Shown here: one piece after another, positions 8,299 through 17,050 of the stretch
Position numbering within the stretch: position 1 is the stretch's first letter
Layout: each line of letters begins with the position of its first letter
Assembly (NCBI RefSeq): GCF_019801605.1
Contig: NZ_JAHVIT010000002.1
Coordinates: 496,001-560,000 of the forward strand
Direction: 5' to 3'
DNA length: 64,000 nt
From: Maritimibacter alkaliphilus
GTDB lineage: Bacteria; Pseudomonadota; Alphaproteobacteria; Rhodobacterales; Rhodobacteraceae
Program-made: the position numbers and the translations under genes
The notes under the pieces: model-generated
What the model was told of the DNA's origin: nothing
What the model saw: only the letters and a program-made list of their open reading frames with translations
The model's database searches: none

Positions 8299-9087
8299 AT
8301 GACCGTCTTCTCCCGAGTTGCCCGCGCAATGGGTGCTTTCGCGAATGGTGCCCTTGGGCGCCGGCGCACGGCACGCGGTCGCGTGGCACTCGGGCGCGCA
8401 GCGACGGGGCTTGTTGCAAGCGCGCACCCTGTAATTGCGGCCTGTGTGGATACCGGGCCCGCGATCGCCAAGAGACGCCTTCCGGGCATTCCGGCGCTGC
8501 TCCTCGCACTCGCGGTCCCCGTCGCACCCCCTGTGGGGGCGCAGGAGGGGCGGGGCGTGATCTATCTCGCGGACCGGGAGCACGGCACCATGGCCTATTC
8601 CCCGCAGCGTGTTCCCCTCGGGCCGGTGCAGGACCCCACTGCGATGCCCCTGCCGCTGATCGTCACCCGCAACGCCTTGCCGCCGTCGGCAGAGGGCAGC
8701 CGCCCCATCGAGCCCGGGCGGTCCGCCGCGGCCCTGCCACCGGATGTGCCGCCAAATCTGGCCCGGCCCCGCAGCACGATGCTGTCTGCGGACGGGCCTC
8801 GCGGTGCAGGCTCACCGCGCCCTTCGAGTCACGCGGCCCCCCGGGTTTCGACGCAGGGGGCGCCCGTCGCGGTCCCCATGCCTCCGCCGCGCGTTGGGCC
8901 ATCAGGCGGGCAGGTGCTGCAGATGGACGGGGCCTCTGGCGGTGGGCAGTGGATGGTCACGGCGCAGGGCTGTACCTACTCGCGGGCGCAGGCCCCGGGA
9001 CGTGCGCCCACATGGCACCTCGTCCTCAATCCGAACCACGTGGGGCAGCCGCCCTCCGGTAGAGGATGTGCGGCAATCCTGCGCTGA
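8299..9087 (+). CDS. Hypothetical exported proline-rich protein
   Basis: A 262-residue protein I do not recognise. Start ATG 8299 has a near-ideal AAGGAGG, yet the first 60 residues are Arg/Ala-rich. A signal-like hydrophobic stretch comes only at about residues 71-90 (PALLLALAVPVAPPVGAQ, possible cleavage after GAQ), so a later GTG start is possible. A low-complexity Pro/Ser/Arg-rich middle follows. The C-terminal 45 residues look folded and contain two cysteines (AQGCTYSRAQAPG ... GCAAIL), a layout I associate with small secreted proteins of this order. Monocistronic; the region to the rplT terminator downstream is empty. Confidence 0.65.
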   Translation: MTVFSRVARAMGAFANGALGRRRTARGRVALGRAATGLVASAHPVIAACVDTGPAIAKRRLPGIPALLLALAVPVAPPVGAQEGRGVIYLADREHGTMAYSPQRVPLGPVQDPTAMPLPLIVTRNALPPSAEGSRPIEPGRSAAALPPDVPPNLARPRSTMLSADGPRGAGSPRPSSHAAPRVSTQGAPVAVPMPPPRVGPSGGQVLQMDGASGGGQWMVTAQGCTYSRAQAPGRAPTWHLVLNPNHVGQPPSGRGCAAILR

Positions 9088-9380
9088 GGGGCGCCGCCGC
9101 CCCGGACGTCGCCCCGTCGTCATGCTGGCCTCCTATCGCCGGGCGGGCTTGGGATTTCGGGTCGTTCAGCCCCGGCGCCCCGAGGCATAGAGGCGACGGC
9201 ACCCGAATGATGGGCCTTACGGCCCGGGCGGTGCGGGGCATCTGGGGCTGACAGCCAAGCTGAGATTTGAGGCGAGGCGTGGGACAAGGCGTTGTCGGAG
9301 GTCCGGGAGGCTGTCGGGGCGGCGTGGGCGAAGGGCCCTGGGCGGCGCTCGTGCTCGCCTCCGCTCATACGCCCAACGAA
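9088..9380. other. Non-coding stretch between convergent genes
   Basis: About 290 bases between the stop of the 262-residue secreted protein and the rplT terminator. I see only shadow frames and no convincing gene, RNA or repeat. Confidence 0.4.
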
Positions 9381-9411
9381 AAACGCCGCGGAGCGGGGCT
9401 CCACGGCGTTT
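9381..9411 (-). terminator. Terminator of the rpmI-rplT operon
   Basis: Stem AAACGCCG-c-GGAGC / GCTCC-a-CGGCGTTT with one mismatch, followed on the minus strand by TTTTTCG. A classic intrinsic terminator 24 bases past the rplT stop. Confidence 0.85.
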
Positions 9412-9434
9412 CTGTCGGTCGGTCCTGCTGTCGC

Positions 9435-9800
9435 TTACGCGGGCAGGGCGGCCTTTGCCTGGTCCACGATGGCGCCGAAAGCTTCGGGCTCGTGCACGGC
9501 CAGGTCGGCCAGAACCTTACGGTCCACTTCGATGCCGGCCAGCGACAGGCCGTTGATGAAGCGGGAGTAGGTCAGCGCTTCGTCGTGTGCGCGGACAGCG
9601 GCGTTGATCCGCTGGATCCACAGCGCGCGGAAGTTGCGCTTGCGGGTGTGCCGGTCACGGGTCGCGTACTGGTTCGCCTTGTCGACGGCCTGACGGGCAA
9701 CCTTGAAAGTGCTCTTGCGGCGGCCGTAGTAGCCTTTTGCTGCCTTGAGGACTTTCTTGTGGCGGGCGTGGGTCGTGGTACCACCTTTAACACGGGACAT
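9435..9800 (-). CDS. rplT: 50S ribosomal protein L20
   Basis: A 121-residue basic protein of the large ribosomal subunit, needed early in 50S assembly and known as an autogenous translational repressor in several bacteria. Seen: the family N-terminus [19 protein letters not shown], the [12 protein letters not shown] segment, and the C-terminal helical domain with [10 protein letters not shown] and the DRKVLADLA signature. It starts 12 bases after the rpmI stop, forming the usual rpmI-rplT pair; infC is not in the window. Confidence 0.98.
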   Translation of the reverse strand: MSRVKGGTTTHARHKKVLKAAKGYYGRRKSTFKVARQAVDKANQYATRDRHTRKRNFRALWIQRINAAVRAHDEALTYSRFINGLSLAGIEVDRKVLADLAVHEPEAFGAIVDQAKAALPA

Positions 9801-9812
9801 CTGGTGATCTCC

Positions 9813-10013
9813 TTATTTCGCGTAGGGCATCATCGGCTTGATGATCTTCTCATCAGCCTTGGACAGCGTGGTGGTGCCGCGTGCGTCGCGGATGAACTTG
9901 GTGGTGCGCTTGATCATGCCGTGGCGTTTGCCGGCCTGACCTGCGATGATCTTGCCAGAGGCAGAGACCTTGAACCGCTTTTTGCAGCTCGACTTTGTCT
10001 TCATCTTGGGCAT
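9813..10013 (-). CDS. rpmI: 50S ribosomal protein L35
   Basis: A 66-residue, highly basic L35. Seen: the family signature [21 protein letters not shown] and the C-terminal [17 protein letters not shown] 10013 is chosen over the longer frame to 10112 because it matches the conserved N-terminus and has AGGAGACGG upstream. First gene of the rpmI-rplT pair; its promoter should lie in the short gap before the membrane-protein gene that ends at 10174. Confidence 0.98.
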   Translation of the reverse strand: MPKMKTKSSCKKRFKVSASGKIIAGQAGKRHGMIKRTTKFIRDARGTTTLSKADEKIIKPMMPYAK

Positions 10014-10173
10014 TTCCGTCTCCTGTCTTTTGAGTGCGGTCAACGCGCGACTCGGCATGCCACTACCGGCCGGCCGCGCAACAGAGCGGCCTGATACGCG
10101 GTGATCGGCCAATAGGCAAGGGGAAAGGGCAGGTTTCGCGCGGTTTTCTGGCCGGCCCGCAGGGGCAGGGGCC

Positions 10174-10458
10174 TCAGCCCCGCCGCAGCGCCGCCAGAAT
10201 CCGGCCCGTCACCCGGATGAAGGCATCGGGGATTTCGGCAATGCCATAGCCCGCGGGTGCGGTCGCAAAGGCCCAGCCGAGAAGCGCCGCGCCGATCAGA
10301 AGCACGAAAACGGCCGCCCGCGGCGGGCGCCTGTCGGCATAGGCCGCCACCAGCGAGGGGATCGAGAGCATCAGCAGGATGACCCCCGTCACGACGACGA
10401 GGTCGGTGTCCGGGCGCAGCGCGCGGGCCTGCGCCCAGAGGTCCTGCAACGCCTCCAA
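10174..10458 (-). CDS. Small two-TM membrane protein downstream of pyk
   Basis: A 94-residue protein of unknown function. Two hydrophobic segments lie at about residues 20-39 ([21 protein letters not shown]) and 48-66 ([19 protein letters not shown]), joined by a short RRPPRAA loop. This predicts a helical hairpin in the inner membrane with a basic C-terminal tail ([13 protein letters not shown]). The start appears to be TTG at 10458, only 6 bases after the pyk stop, so it is probably co-transcribed with pyk. The next in-frame ATG would remove part of the first helix. Confidence 0.65.
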   Translation of the reverse strand: MEALQDLWAQARALRPDTDLVVVTGVILLMLSIPSLVAAYADRRPPRAAVFVLLIGAALLGWAFATAPAGYGIAEIPDAFIRVTGRILAALRRG

Positions 10459-10464
10459 GCCGGA

Positions 10465-11910
10465 TCAGCCCGGATCGGTGGCGAAGATCAGGCGCTCTTC
10501 GCAGGGGGCGACGCGCAGGATGTTCGTCGTGCCAGAGGTGTTGAACGGCACGCCGGCCACGACGAGGATCTGATCGTCGGGCGTTGCGAAGCCACCGGAG
10601 CGGGCGGCGCGGGCCGCGTTCACGACCGCTTCCTTGAAGCGCTCCAGCTCGCCGCACATGACGCAGTTGGTGCCCCAGGACAGCGCCAGCCGCCGGGCGG
10701 TGCCGCGTTCAGAGGTCAGCGCGATGATCGGCACCCGGGGCCGTTCGCGGGCGGTCAGCAGGGCGGTGGTGCCGGTCTGGGTGAAGCAGCAGATCGCCTT
10801 GATGTTCGTGGTCTCGGCGATCTCGCGCGCGGCGGAGACGATGCCGTCGGCCACGGAGCTGCGGCTGATCTTGCGGCTGGCCTCGATGATCTCGCGGTAG
10901 TTCGGATCGCTTTCGACCTCGACCGCGACGGCATTCATCGTGCGCACCGCCTGCACCGGATACTGGCCCGCGGCGGATTCGGCCGAGAGCATGACGGCGT
11001 CGGTGCCTTCGTAGATCGCGGCGGCCACGTCCGAGACCTCGGCCCGGGTGGGCATCGGGCTCTCGATCATGCTTTCGAGCATCTGCGTGGCGACGATCAC
11101 GGGCTTGGCGGCGGCGCGGCACTTGCGGGTCAGGCGTTTCTGGATCGCGGGCACGTTCTGCACCGGCAGTTCGACGCCGAGGTCGCCGCGCGCCACCATG
11201 ATCCCGTCCGAGGCGGCGAGGATCGAATCGAAGGCCTCGACCGCGGCGGGTTTCTCGATCTTGGCGAGGATCGCGGCCCGGCCATCGGCCAGCGTGCGGG
11301 CCTCTTCGACGTCGGCCACGCGCTGCACGAAGGAGAGCGCCAGCCAGTCGATCCCCAGCGAACAGGCGAATTCCAGGTCGGCGCGGTCCTTCTTGGAGAG
11401 CGCGGCCAGCGGCAGCACCACGTCGGGCACGTTCACGCCCTTGCGGTTGGAGATGGTGCCGCCCGCGATGACGGTGCAGCGGGCGTAATCGGGGCCGCAG
11501 TCCTCGACCTTGAGGCGGATCTTGCCGTCGTTCACCAGCAGCGTCGCGCCGGATTTCAGCGCGGCGAAGATCTCGGGGTGGGGCAGCTGGACGCGGTCCT
11601 TGGTGCCCGGCGTCTCGTCGAGGTCGAGGCGGAAGGTCGCGCCGTCCACCAGATCCTCGCTGTCATTGGCAAAGGCGCCGACGCGCAGCTTCGGCCCCTG
11701 AAGGTCCGCGAGGATGGCGATGGTGGTGTCGAGGTCGCGTTCGATCTGGCGGATGATGCGGTGCCGCTCGGCGATCTCTTCGTGGGTGCCGTGGGACATG
11801 TTCAGGCGGAACACGTCGGCCCCGGCCTCGAAGAGCGCGCGGATCATGTCATAGTCGTTGGAGGCCGGACCCAGAGTCGCGACGATCTTGGTGTTACGAT
11901 GGCGTCTCAT
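10465..11910 (-). CDS. pyk: Pyruvate kinase
   Basis: A 481-residue cytosolic enzyme converting phosphoenolpyruvate and ADP to pyruvate and ATP, the last step of glycolysis. Seen: N-terminal KIVATLGPAS; FRLNMSHG with substrate-contacting residues at about 36-43; the B-domain lid (about 70-170); the catalytic segment ILAKIEKPAAVEAFDSI; the Mg-binding MVARGDLGVELP; and the C-terminal domain (about 345-480). Length is normal. The short two-TM gene follows 6 bases downstream. The divergent N-formylglutamate amidohydrolase starts 133 bases away, so the promoters face each other. Confidence 0.97.
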   Translation of the reverse strand: MRRHRNTKIVATLGPASNDYDMIRALFEAGADVFRLNMSHGTHEEIAERHRIIRQIERDLDTTIAILADLQGPKLRVGAFANDSEDLVDGATFRLDLDETPGTKDRVQLPHPEIFAALKSGATLLVNDGKIRLKVEDCGPDYARCTVIAGGTISNRKGVNVPDVVLPLAALSKKDRADLEFACSLGIDWLALSFVQRVADVEEARTLADGRAAILAKIEKPAAVEAFDSILAASDGIMVARGDLGVELPVQNVPAIQKRLTRKCRAAAKPVIVATQMLESMIESPMPTRAEVSDVAAAIYEGTDAVMLSAESAAGQYPVQAVRTMNAVAVEVESDPNYREIIEASRKISRSSVADGIVSAAREIAETTNIKAICCFTQTGTTALLTARERPRVPIIALTSERGTARRLALSWGTNCVMCGELERFKEAVVNAARAARSGGFATPDDQILVVAGVPFNTSGTTNILRVAPCEERLIFATDPG

Positions 11911-12043
11911 GGTGCTGTCTCCTCAGCTGTGCGGCCTCTGCCGGGCCGATCCCGGTCTTGTTCGGACGTACGAGGAGCAGTATTGCGCTTTTCGCTAACG
12001 TCAACAACCATTACCGATTTTCGGCGCCGGAGGTGACAGGGCC

Positions 12044-12820
12044 ATGACAGAGCAGGCAGCGGGGCAGGCGGCAGAACGGGCAGGATATCAGCCCTACGAA
12101 ATCAGCGGCGCGGAGCGGACGTCCCGCTGGCTGGTGTGCTGCGATCATGCGGCCAATACCGTGCCGGCGTTCGTGGGCGGCGGCAGCCTCGGCCTGCCGG
12201 AGGCGGACATGGCGCGGCACATCGCCTTCGACCCCGGAGCGGCGGGCGTCAGCCGGGCGCTGGCGGCGCATCTGGACGCGCCGGTGATCCTGTCGAACTT
12301 CTCGCGCCTCGTGATCGACCCGAACCGGGGCGAGGACGATCCGACCCTGCTGATGAAGCTCTACGACGGGTCGATCATCCCGGCCAACCGCCACGCGGAC
12401 GCGGCCGAGCGCGAGGCCCGGCTCGACGCCTGCCACCGGCCCTACCACGATGCGCTGGAGCGGCTGGCGGCGCGCCGCGACGACACGGTGCTGGTCTCGA
12501 TCCATTCCTACACGCCGCAGCTGCGCGGCCGTCCGCCCCGGCCGTGGCACGTGGGCATCCTCTATGCGGCGGACAAGCGCTTTGCCCTGCCGCTTCTGCA
12601 TCGGCTGCAAGAGGAGCCCGACCTCTGCGTGGGCGAGAACGAGCCCTACGGCGGCCACCTGCCCGGCGACACGATCGACCGCCACGCGATCGACAAGGGA
12701 CGGCCGAACGTGCTGATCGAGATTCGTAACGACCTGATCGCGACCGAGAGCCAGCAGGCCCACTGGGCGGCACGTCTGGCGCCGATTCTTGAGAATGTTC
12801 TTGCCGAAACGGGTTTGTGA
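12044..12820 (+). CDS. N-formylglutamate amidohydrolase family protein
   Basis: A 258-residue cytosolic hydrolase of the HutG-type N-formylglutamate deformylase family. Seen: VCCDHAANTVPAFV near the N-terminus, SRLVIDPNRGEDDPTLL at about residues 87-103, SIHSYTPQLRG at about 150-160, and GENEPYGGHLPGDTIDRHA at about 198-216. The conserved His and Glu residues fit a zinc-dependent amidohydrolase. True HutG ends histidine degradation, but no other hut genes are nearby, so the physiological substrate is uncertain. Start ATG 12044 has GGAGG upstream. Confidence 0.88.
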   Translation: MTEQAAGQAAERAGYQPYEISGAERTSRWLVCCDHAANTVPAFVGGGSLGLPEADMARHIAFDPGAAGVSRALAAHLDAPVILSNFSRLVIDPNRGEDDPTLLMKLYDGSIIPANRHADAAEREARLDACHRPYHDALERLAARRDDTVLVSIHSYTPQLRGRPPRPWHVGILYAADKRFALPLLHRLQEEPDLCVGENEPYGGHLPGDTIDRHAIDKGRPNVLIEIRNDLIATESQQAHWAARLAPILENVLAETGL

Positions 12821-12911
12821 ACTTTCTTGTGAGGGGCACGCCCCTTGGCGTGTGACGGATGCGCGGATAGGCTGATCGCGCGCCGGTGAAGCGCCCGTGA
12901 GAGGAGCCCCC

Positions 12912-13235
12912 ATGCCCGACCTAGACGAGCAGACCCAGCTGGAACTCGAAGCCGCGGCCTTCCGCCGTCTGCGCCAGCACCTGATGCAGGACCGTCCCGA
13001 CGTCCAGAACATCGACCTGATGAACCTTGCCGGCTTCTGCCGCAATTGCCTGTCCCGCTGGTACCAGGAAGCCGCCGATGCCCGTGGCATCGAGATCGGC
13101 AAGGAAGAGGCGCGGGAATACTTCTACGGCATGCCCTATGACCAGTGGAAGGCGCAGAACCAGACCGAGGCCAGCCCGGACAAGCAGGCCGCCTTTACCG
13201 AAGCCTTCGAGAAGAATGTCGGCTCGACCTCCTGA
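12912..13235 (+). CDS. DUF1244 family protein
   Basis: A 107-residue, all-helical small protein of the DUF1244 family, widespread in alpha- and gammaproteobacteria. Seen: LEAAAFRRLRQHLMQDRPDVQNIDLMNLAGFCRNCLSRWY in pieces, with the conserved CxxC pair (FCRNC, about residues 41-45), then IEIGKEEAREYFYGMPYDQWK. No reaction is known to me. ATG 12912 follows GAGAGGAG; a GTG five codons upstream is less likely. It follows the amidohydrolase gene by 91 bases. Confidence 0.88.
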   Translation: MPDLDEQTQLELEAAAFRRLRQHLMQDRPDVQNIDLMNLAGFCRNCLSRWYQEAADARGIEIGKEEAREYFYGMPYDQWKAQNQTEASPDKQAAFTEAFEKNVGSTS

Positions 13236-13337
13236 GGGCGGGGCGGCGACGTATTGACTGAACCCATTTAGATCAACCGATGCGGCCATTGTTGCCGTGC
13301 CAACCGCCCGCAAGAGGCGGGGAACGAGGGAAGTTCG

Positions 13338-14180
13338 ATGACAGTGCTGACCGGCCCCCGCGCCGTCCTGACGGCCGCCCTTGCGGCGGTGATGTTCCTG
13401 GCCTCCTGCGGCGGGGGCAGCGGCCCCACCGTCGGGAGGCTGGAAAAGCCCCGGACGCTGAACGCCGCGGACTATCGCGCGACGGGCATCCCCCGCAGTT
13501 TCGGCGACACCAAACCCCATGAATGGGACAGCATCCGGCCGGATCGTTACCCGATCCACGGCATCGATGCGGCCCGCTACCAGGGTGACATCAACTTCTT
13601 CGCGGCACGCAATGCGGGCATCAATTTCGCCTGGCTGAAGGCGACCGAGGGCGGCGATTACCTCGACCCCGGGTTCCCGCGCAACGCGCCGCGCGCACGG
13701 GCCGCGGGCGTGGCCGTCGGTGCCTATCACTTCTACTACTTCTGCCGCACCGCGCGCGAGCAGGCCCGCTGGTTCATCGAGAACGTGCCGCGCGTGCCGG
13801 GTGACCTGCCGCCGGTGCTGGACATGGAGTGGAACCACCAGTCGCGGACCTGCAAGCGGCGGCCCGACGCGGCGACCGTGCGGGACGATATCCGCACCTT
13901 CTCCAGCATCGTGGCGCAGCATTACGGCACGGCACCGGTGGTCTACACGACGCCCGATTTCTACGAGCACAACCAGCTGGGCCTGCTGCGCGGGACGGAA
14001 TTCTGGCTGCGCTCGGTCGCGGGCCATCCGTCCGAGCGTTACCCGCAGGAGCGCTGGACCTTCTGGCAATACACCGGCACCGGCGTGGTGCCGGGGATCG
14101 ACGGGATCGTGGACATCAACGCCTTCGCCGGGGATCCGGTCAGCTGGCGGGCCTGGCTGTCCGTACGGCGGCAGAAATAG
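13338..14180 (+). CDS. Glycoside hydrolase family 25 lysozyme, lipoprotein
   Basis: A 280-residue lipid-anchored muramidase that would cleave the glycan strand of peptidoglycan. The signal peptide ends in the lipobox LASC with the lipid Cys at 24. The GH25 domain covers about residues 71-270. The expected acidic residues are present: Asp77 in HGIDAARYQGDI, and Asp162 and Glu164 in VLDMEWN. Further family features are AWLKATEGGDYLDPGF, VGAYHFYYF and the C-terminal WTFWQYTGTG ... DINAFAGD. Start ATG 13338 has GAGGGAAG upstream. It lies 36 bases before a second lytic lipoprotein gene, so the two probably form a cell-wall remodelling unit. Confidence 0.92.
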   Translation: MTVLTGPRAVLTAALAAVMFLASCGGGSGPTVGRLEKPRTLNAADYRATGIPRSFGDTKPHEWDSIRPDRYPIHGIDAARYQGDINFFAARNAGINFAWLKATEGGDYLDPGFPRNAPRARAAGVAVGAYHFYYFCRTAREQARWFIENVPRVPGDLPPVLDMEWNHQSRTCKRRPDAATVRDDIRTFSSIVAQHYGTAPVVYTTPDFYEHNQLGLLRGTEFWLRSVAGHPSERYPQERWTFWQYTGTGVVPGIDGIVDINAFAGDPVSWRAWLSVRRQK

Positions 14181-14216
14181 ACCCGCTAACAGGCGACTGG
14201 CATGAGGGAGAGAGAC

Positions 14217-15377
14217 ATGAACGCAACCATGACACGGCGCGGAATCTGCGCAGGCCTCGCCGGCTTCGGCGCCATGACGCTGGCCGCCTGTGGCGGGCCG
14301 GGGGCAGTGTCCACCGGGGCCACGCGGCCCGCGGGGCTGCCGGATGACCTGCGCCCGGTGCGCGACGCGGGCTATGACGCCTGGGTCGCCTCCTTCCGGG
14401 CGCGCGCGCAGGGGCAGGGCATCTCGCCCTCCACGCTGAATGCCGCCTTCCGGCACGCGGGCTTCCTGCCCGGCGTCATCACCCGGGACCGCAGCCAGCC
14501 CGAAAGCTCCCGCACGCTGGAGGATTACCTCTCCATCGCGACCTCGGACGAGCGTGTCTCCAAGGGGCGGGCCGCCTATGCCCGCAACCGCGCCACGCTG
14601 AACGCCATCGAGGCGCGCTACGGCGTGCCCGCCAACGTGGTCTGCGCGGTCTGGGGGCTGGAGAGCTACTACGGCGAGCGGCGCGGCGATGTGCCGGTGA
14701 TCGCGGCCACCTCGACGCTCGCCTACGAGGGGCGGCGCGGGGCGTTCTTCGAGAAGCAGCTGATCGCGGCGCTGAAGATCATCCAGTCCGGCGACGTCAG
14801 CGCCGACCGGATGACCGGCAGCTGGGCCGGGGCCATGGGGCATACCCAGTTCATCCCGACCTCCTACCTCGCCTACGCGGTCGACTTCACCGGCGACGGG
14901 CGGCGCGACATCTGGTCGGAGGACCCCTCCGATGCGCTCGCCTCCACCGCCGCCTACCTGCAGCGCTCGGGCTGGACGCCGGGCGTGAAATGGGGCGGAG
15001 AGCTGACCGGCGCCAACCCCGGCGGGCGGGTCCTGACACCGCAGCCGGGCGGTCCCAGCTTCTGGGTCACGGGGAATTTCAACGCGATCAAGCGCTACAA
15101 CAACTCCGACCTCTACGCGATCGGCATCGGGCATCTGTCGGACCGGATCGCGGGCGGCGGGCCCCTGCGCGGGTCCTTCCCTCCGGATCAATACGGGCTG
15201 ACCAAGGATGACCGCGTGACGCTGCAGCAGCGGCTGACGGCCCGGGGCTTTGACACCGGCGGGGCCGATGGCGTGCTGGGGCCCAAGAGCCGCGCGGCGA
15301 TCTCCGATTATCAGCGCAGCATCGGGCTGCCGGCCACGGGTGCGCCTTCGCCCGATCTGCTGCGGCGGCTGGGATGA
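14217..15377 (+). CDS. Lytic murein transglycosylase, MltB type, with C-terminal peptidoglycan-binding domain
   Basis: A 386-residue outer-membrane lipoprotein expected to cleave peptidoglycan to 1,6-anhydro products. Seen: signal peptide with lipobox LAAC (Cys25); SLT_2/MltB domain at about residues 48-320 with the catalytic Glu149 in VWGLESYYG and the family segments GAMGHTQFIPTSYLAYAVDFTGDGRRD; and a PG_binding_1 domain at about 325-386 (VTLQQRLTARGFDTGGADG). ATG 14217 is preferred to ATG 14202 because GAGGGAGAG lies ahead of it. Its stop overlaps the next start (ATGA). Confidence 0.93.
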   Translation: MNATMTRRGICAGLAGFGAMTLAACGGPGAVSTGATRPAGLPDDLRPVRDAGYDAWVASFRARAQGQGISPSTLNAAFRHAGFLPGVITRDRSQPESSRTLEDYLSIATSDERVSKGRAAYARNRATLNAIEARYGVPANVVCAVWGLESYYGERRGDVPVIAATSTLAYEGRRGAFFEKQLIAALKIIQSGDVSADRMTGSWAGAMGHTQFIPTSYLAYAVDFTGDGRRDIWSEDPSDALASTAAYLQRSGWTPGVKWGGELTGANPGGRVLTPQPGGPSFWVTGNFNAIKRYNNSDLYAIGIGHLSDRIAGGGPLRGSFPPDQYGLTKDDRVTLQQRLTARGFDTGGADGVLGPKSRAAISDYQRSIGLPATGAPSPDLLRRLG

Positions 15378-15661
15378 GGCGGGCGCTCTGGCTGGGGATG
15401 GCGCTGGTCCTTGCGGGACCGGCTGCCGCGCAGCTGGTGATGCCGTCGCCGCAGGACCGGCGGACGCCGCAGCAGGAGGTGCAGCGCCGGCTGGACGGGG
15501 TGAAGTCCCGTATCGACGCGCAGCGCCGCACGCTGGACACGGCGCCGAAGACACTGGGCACCCAGCTGCAGGAAGACAGCCGCCGGCAGGTGGAGGAGAA
15601 CCAGAAGGACGTGGAGGAGCGCGAGCTGATCCTGCCGGATGTGACGCCCGAGTTGAGGTGA
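15374..15661 (+). CDS. Small exported protein coupled to the lytic transglycosylase
   Basis: A 95-residue protein I do not recognise. A typical signal peptide (LWLGMALVLAGPAAAQ, cleavage after AAA at about residue 19) is followed by a polar, Arg/Gln/Glu-rich helix-forming segment. That segment looks like a short coiled coil (VQRRLDGVKSRIDAQRRTL, later RRQVEENQKDVEERE). The start ATG overlaps the transglycosylase stop as ATGA, so translation is coupled. A periplasmic partner or regulator of the murein hydrolases is a reasonable guess, nothing more. Confidence 0.65.
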   Translation: MRRALWLGMALVLAGPAAAQLVMPSPQDRRTPQQEVQRRLDGVKSRIDAQRRTLDTAPKTLGTQLQEDSRRQVEENQKDVEERELILPDVTPELR

Positions 15662-16054
15662 GGCGTACTCTCGTGCGAGGGGCTCCGTCGGCCAGCCGGT
15701 CCATTGCCGCCACTCAGCCCGGTCTCTGACTGATCCCCGGCGCGGGACAAGGCCGCAGGCCGACGCGCATCGCAGGCGCGCCCCCAACGCGGCGGCTGTC
15801 TGGCAAGGCTGGGCGGTCCCTCGACGGGACACGATATGCTTCGCTGCCAGAAATTGCTCGCCAGAGAGGTCCGGATCGCCTCCGCGCGCCATCGATGCGC
15901 GGCTTTGTGTCTGGCCTCGCTGTTGCTGGCATCAGCGTCCTGAGCAGCGTCCGTCTCTCGTGAACCCCGAATGCGCAGGGATGCAGAGCATCGCGCTCCG
16001 TGGCTTGTCATCGCGGGACGGCCTGCGACCCGATCAGGGAAGACCGCAAACGAA
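15662..16054. other. Non-coding stretch between convergent genes
   Basis: About 390 bases between the small exported protein and the terminator of the D-amino-acid operon. Several short frames exist in both directions, but none has a start with a ribosome-binding site or a recognisable product. No RNA gene seen. Confidence 0.4.
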
Positions 16055-16078
16055 AAGGGCGCCCCGCGGGGCGCCCTT
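16055..16078 (-). terminator. Terminator of the dgc operon
   Basis: Perfect 11-bp stem AAGGGCGCCCC / GGGGCGCCCTT, followed on the minus strand by TTCGTTTGC. Located 22 bases beyond the transaminase stop. Confidence 0.8.
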
Positions 16079-16099
16079 CGTCGTTCGAAAGATCGGAGA

Positions 16100-16963
16100 T
16101 CAGAGCGCGGCCTTGCGCATCTCGTCGATGTAGATCTCGCGCAGGCGCAGCGAGACGGGGCCGGATGCGCCCTTGCCCACGGCTTCGCCATCGATCTCGA
16201 TGATCGGCGTCACATAGGCACCGGCGGAGGTGATGAAGGCCTCGTCCGCGGCCTTGGCCTCATCCACGGTGAAGGAGCGCTCTTCGACTTCCATCTGCGC
16301 TTCCTTGGCGAACTTCAGCACCGAGGCGCGGGTGATGCCGTGCAGGATGTCGTTCGACAGCGCGCGGGTGATGATCTTGCCGTCCTTGACGATGTAGGCG
16401 TTGTTCGAGGTGCCCTCGGTCACGAAGCCGTCCTCGACCAGCCATGCATCATCGACGCCCGCCTTCTTGGCCATCATCTTGGCCATGGAGGGGTAGAGCA
16501 GCTGCACGGTCTTGATGTCGCGGCGGTGCCAGCGGATGTCCGGAACGGTGATGATCTTGTAGCCGGCGCGGGCCTTCTCGCTCATCGCGTTGCCGGGCTT
16601 CGACTGGGTGAAGAGCACCAGCGAGGCCTTGGTGGTCTCGGGGTCCGGCCAGATGAAGTCACGGTCGCCGGCGGAGCCGCGGGTGACCTGCAGGTAGATG
16701 CCGCCCTCTTCGAGGTCGTTCAGCTTGACCAGCTCGCGGTGGATTTCCAGCAGCTCGTCGAAGGAGACGGGCAGGGTCATGTCCAGCTCCTTGAGCGAGC
16801 GCTCGAGGCGTTTGGCATGGCCGGGGTAATCCACCAGCTTGCCGTCGAGGACGCTGGTCACCTCGTAGACGGCGTCGGCCATCAGGAAGCCGCGGTCGAA
16901 GATCGAGACCTTGGCTTCGGTTTCCGGGACAAACTCGCCGTTCACATAGACGGTACGGGTCAT
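16100..16963 (-). CDS. dat: D-amino-acid transaminase (class IV PLP enzyme)
   Basis: A 287-residue class IV aminotransferase. It would move the amino group of D-alanine or other D-amino acids onto 2-oxoglutarate, giving D-glutamate. Seen: YVNGEFVPETEAKVSIFDRGFLMADAVYE in pieces at the N-terminus, the PLP-lysine segment RRDIKTVQLLYPSMAK, and the phosphate-binding EGTSNNAYIV with the later LHGITRASVL. Start ATG 16963 has AGGAG shortly upstream. It is last in the operon dgcN-dgcA-dat, which fits channelling D-Glu to the two other enzymes. A branched-chain (ilvE-like) specificity is the alternative. Confidence 0.85.
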   Translation of the reverse strand: MTRTVYVNGEFVPETEAKVSIFDRGFLMADAVYEVTSVLDGKLVDYPGHAKRLERSLKELDMTLPVSFDELLEIHRELVKLNDLEEGGIYLQVTRGSAGDRDFIWPDPETTKASLVLFTQSKPGNAMSEKARAGYKIITVPDIRWHRRDIKTVQLLYPSMAKMMAKKAGVDDAWLVEDGFVTEGTSNNAYIVKDGKIITRALSNDILHGITRASVLKFAKEAQMEVEERSFTVDEAKAADEAFITSAGAYVTPIIEIDGEAVGKGASGPVSLRLREIYIDEMRKAAL

Positions 16964-17050
16964 CAGGAGAACTCCTTGTTGGAGGCCCCCGGGGGAGACG
17001 CGGTCAGGCGCCGGGGGCACGATTATGTGCCCCCGAAGGGGCGGAAAGTC

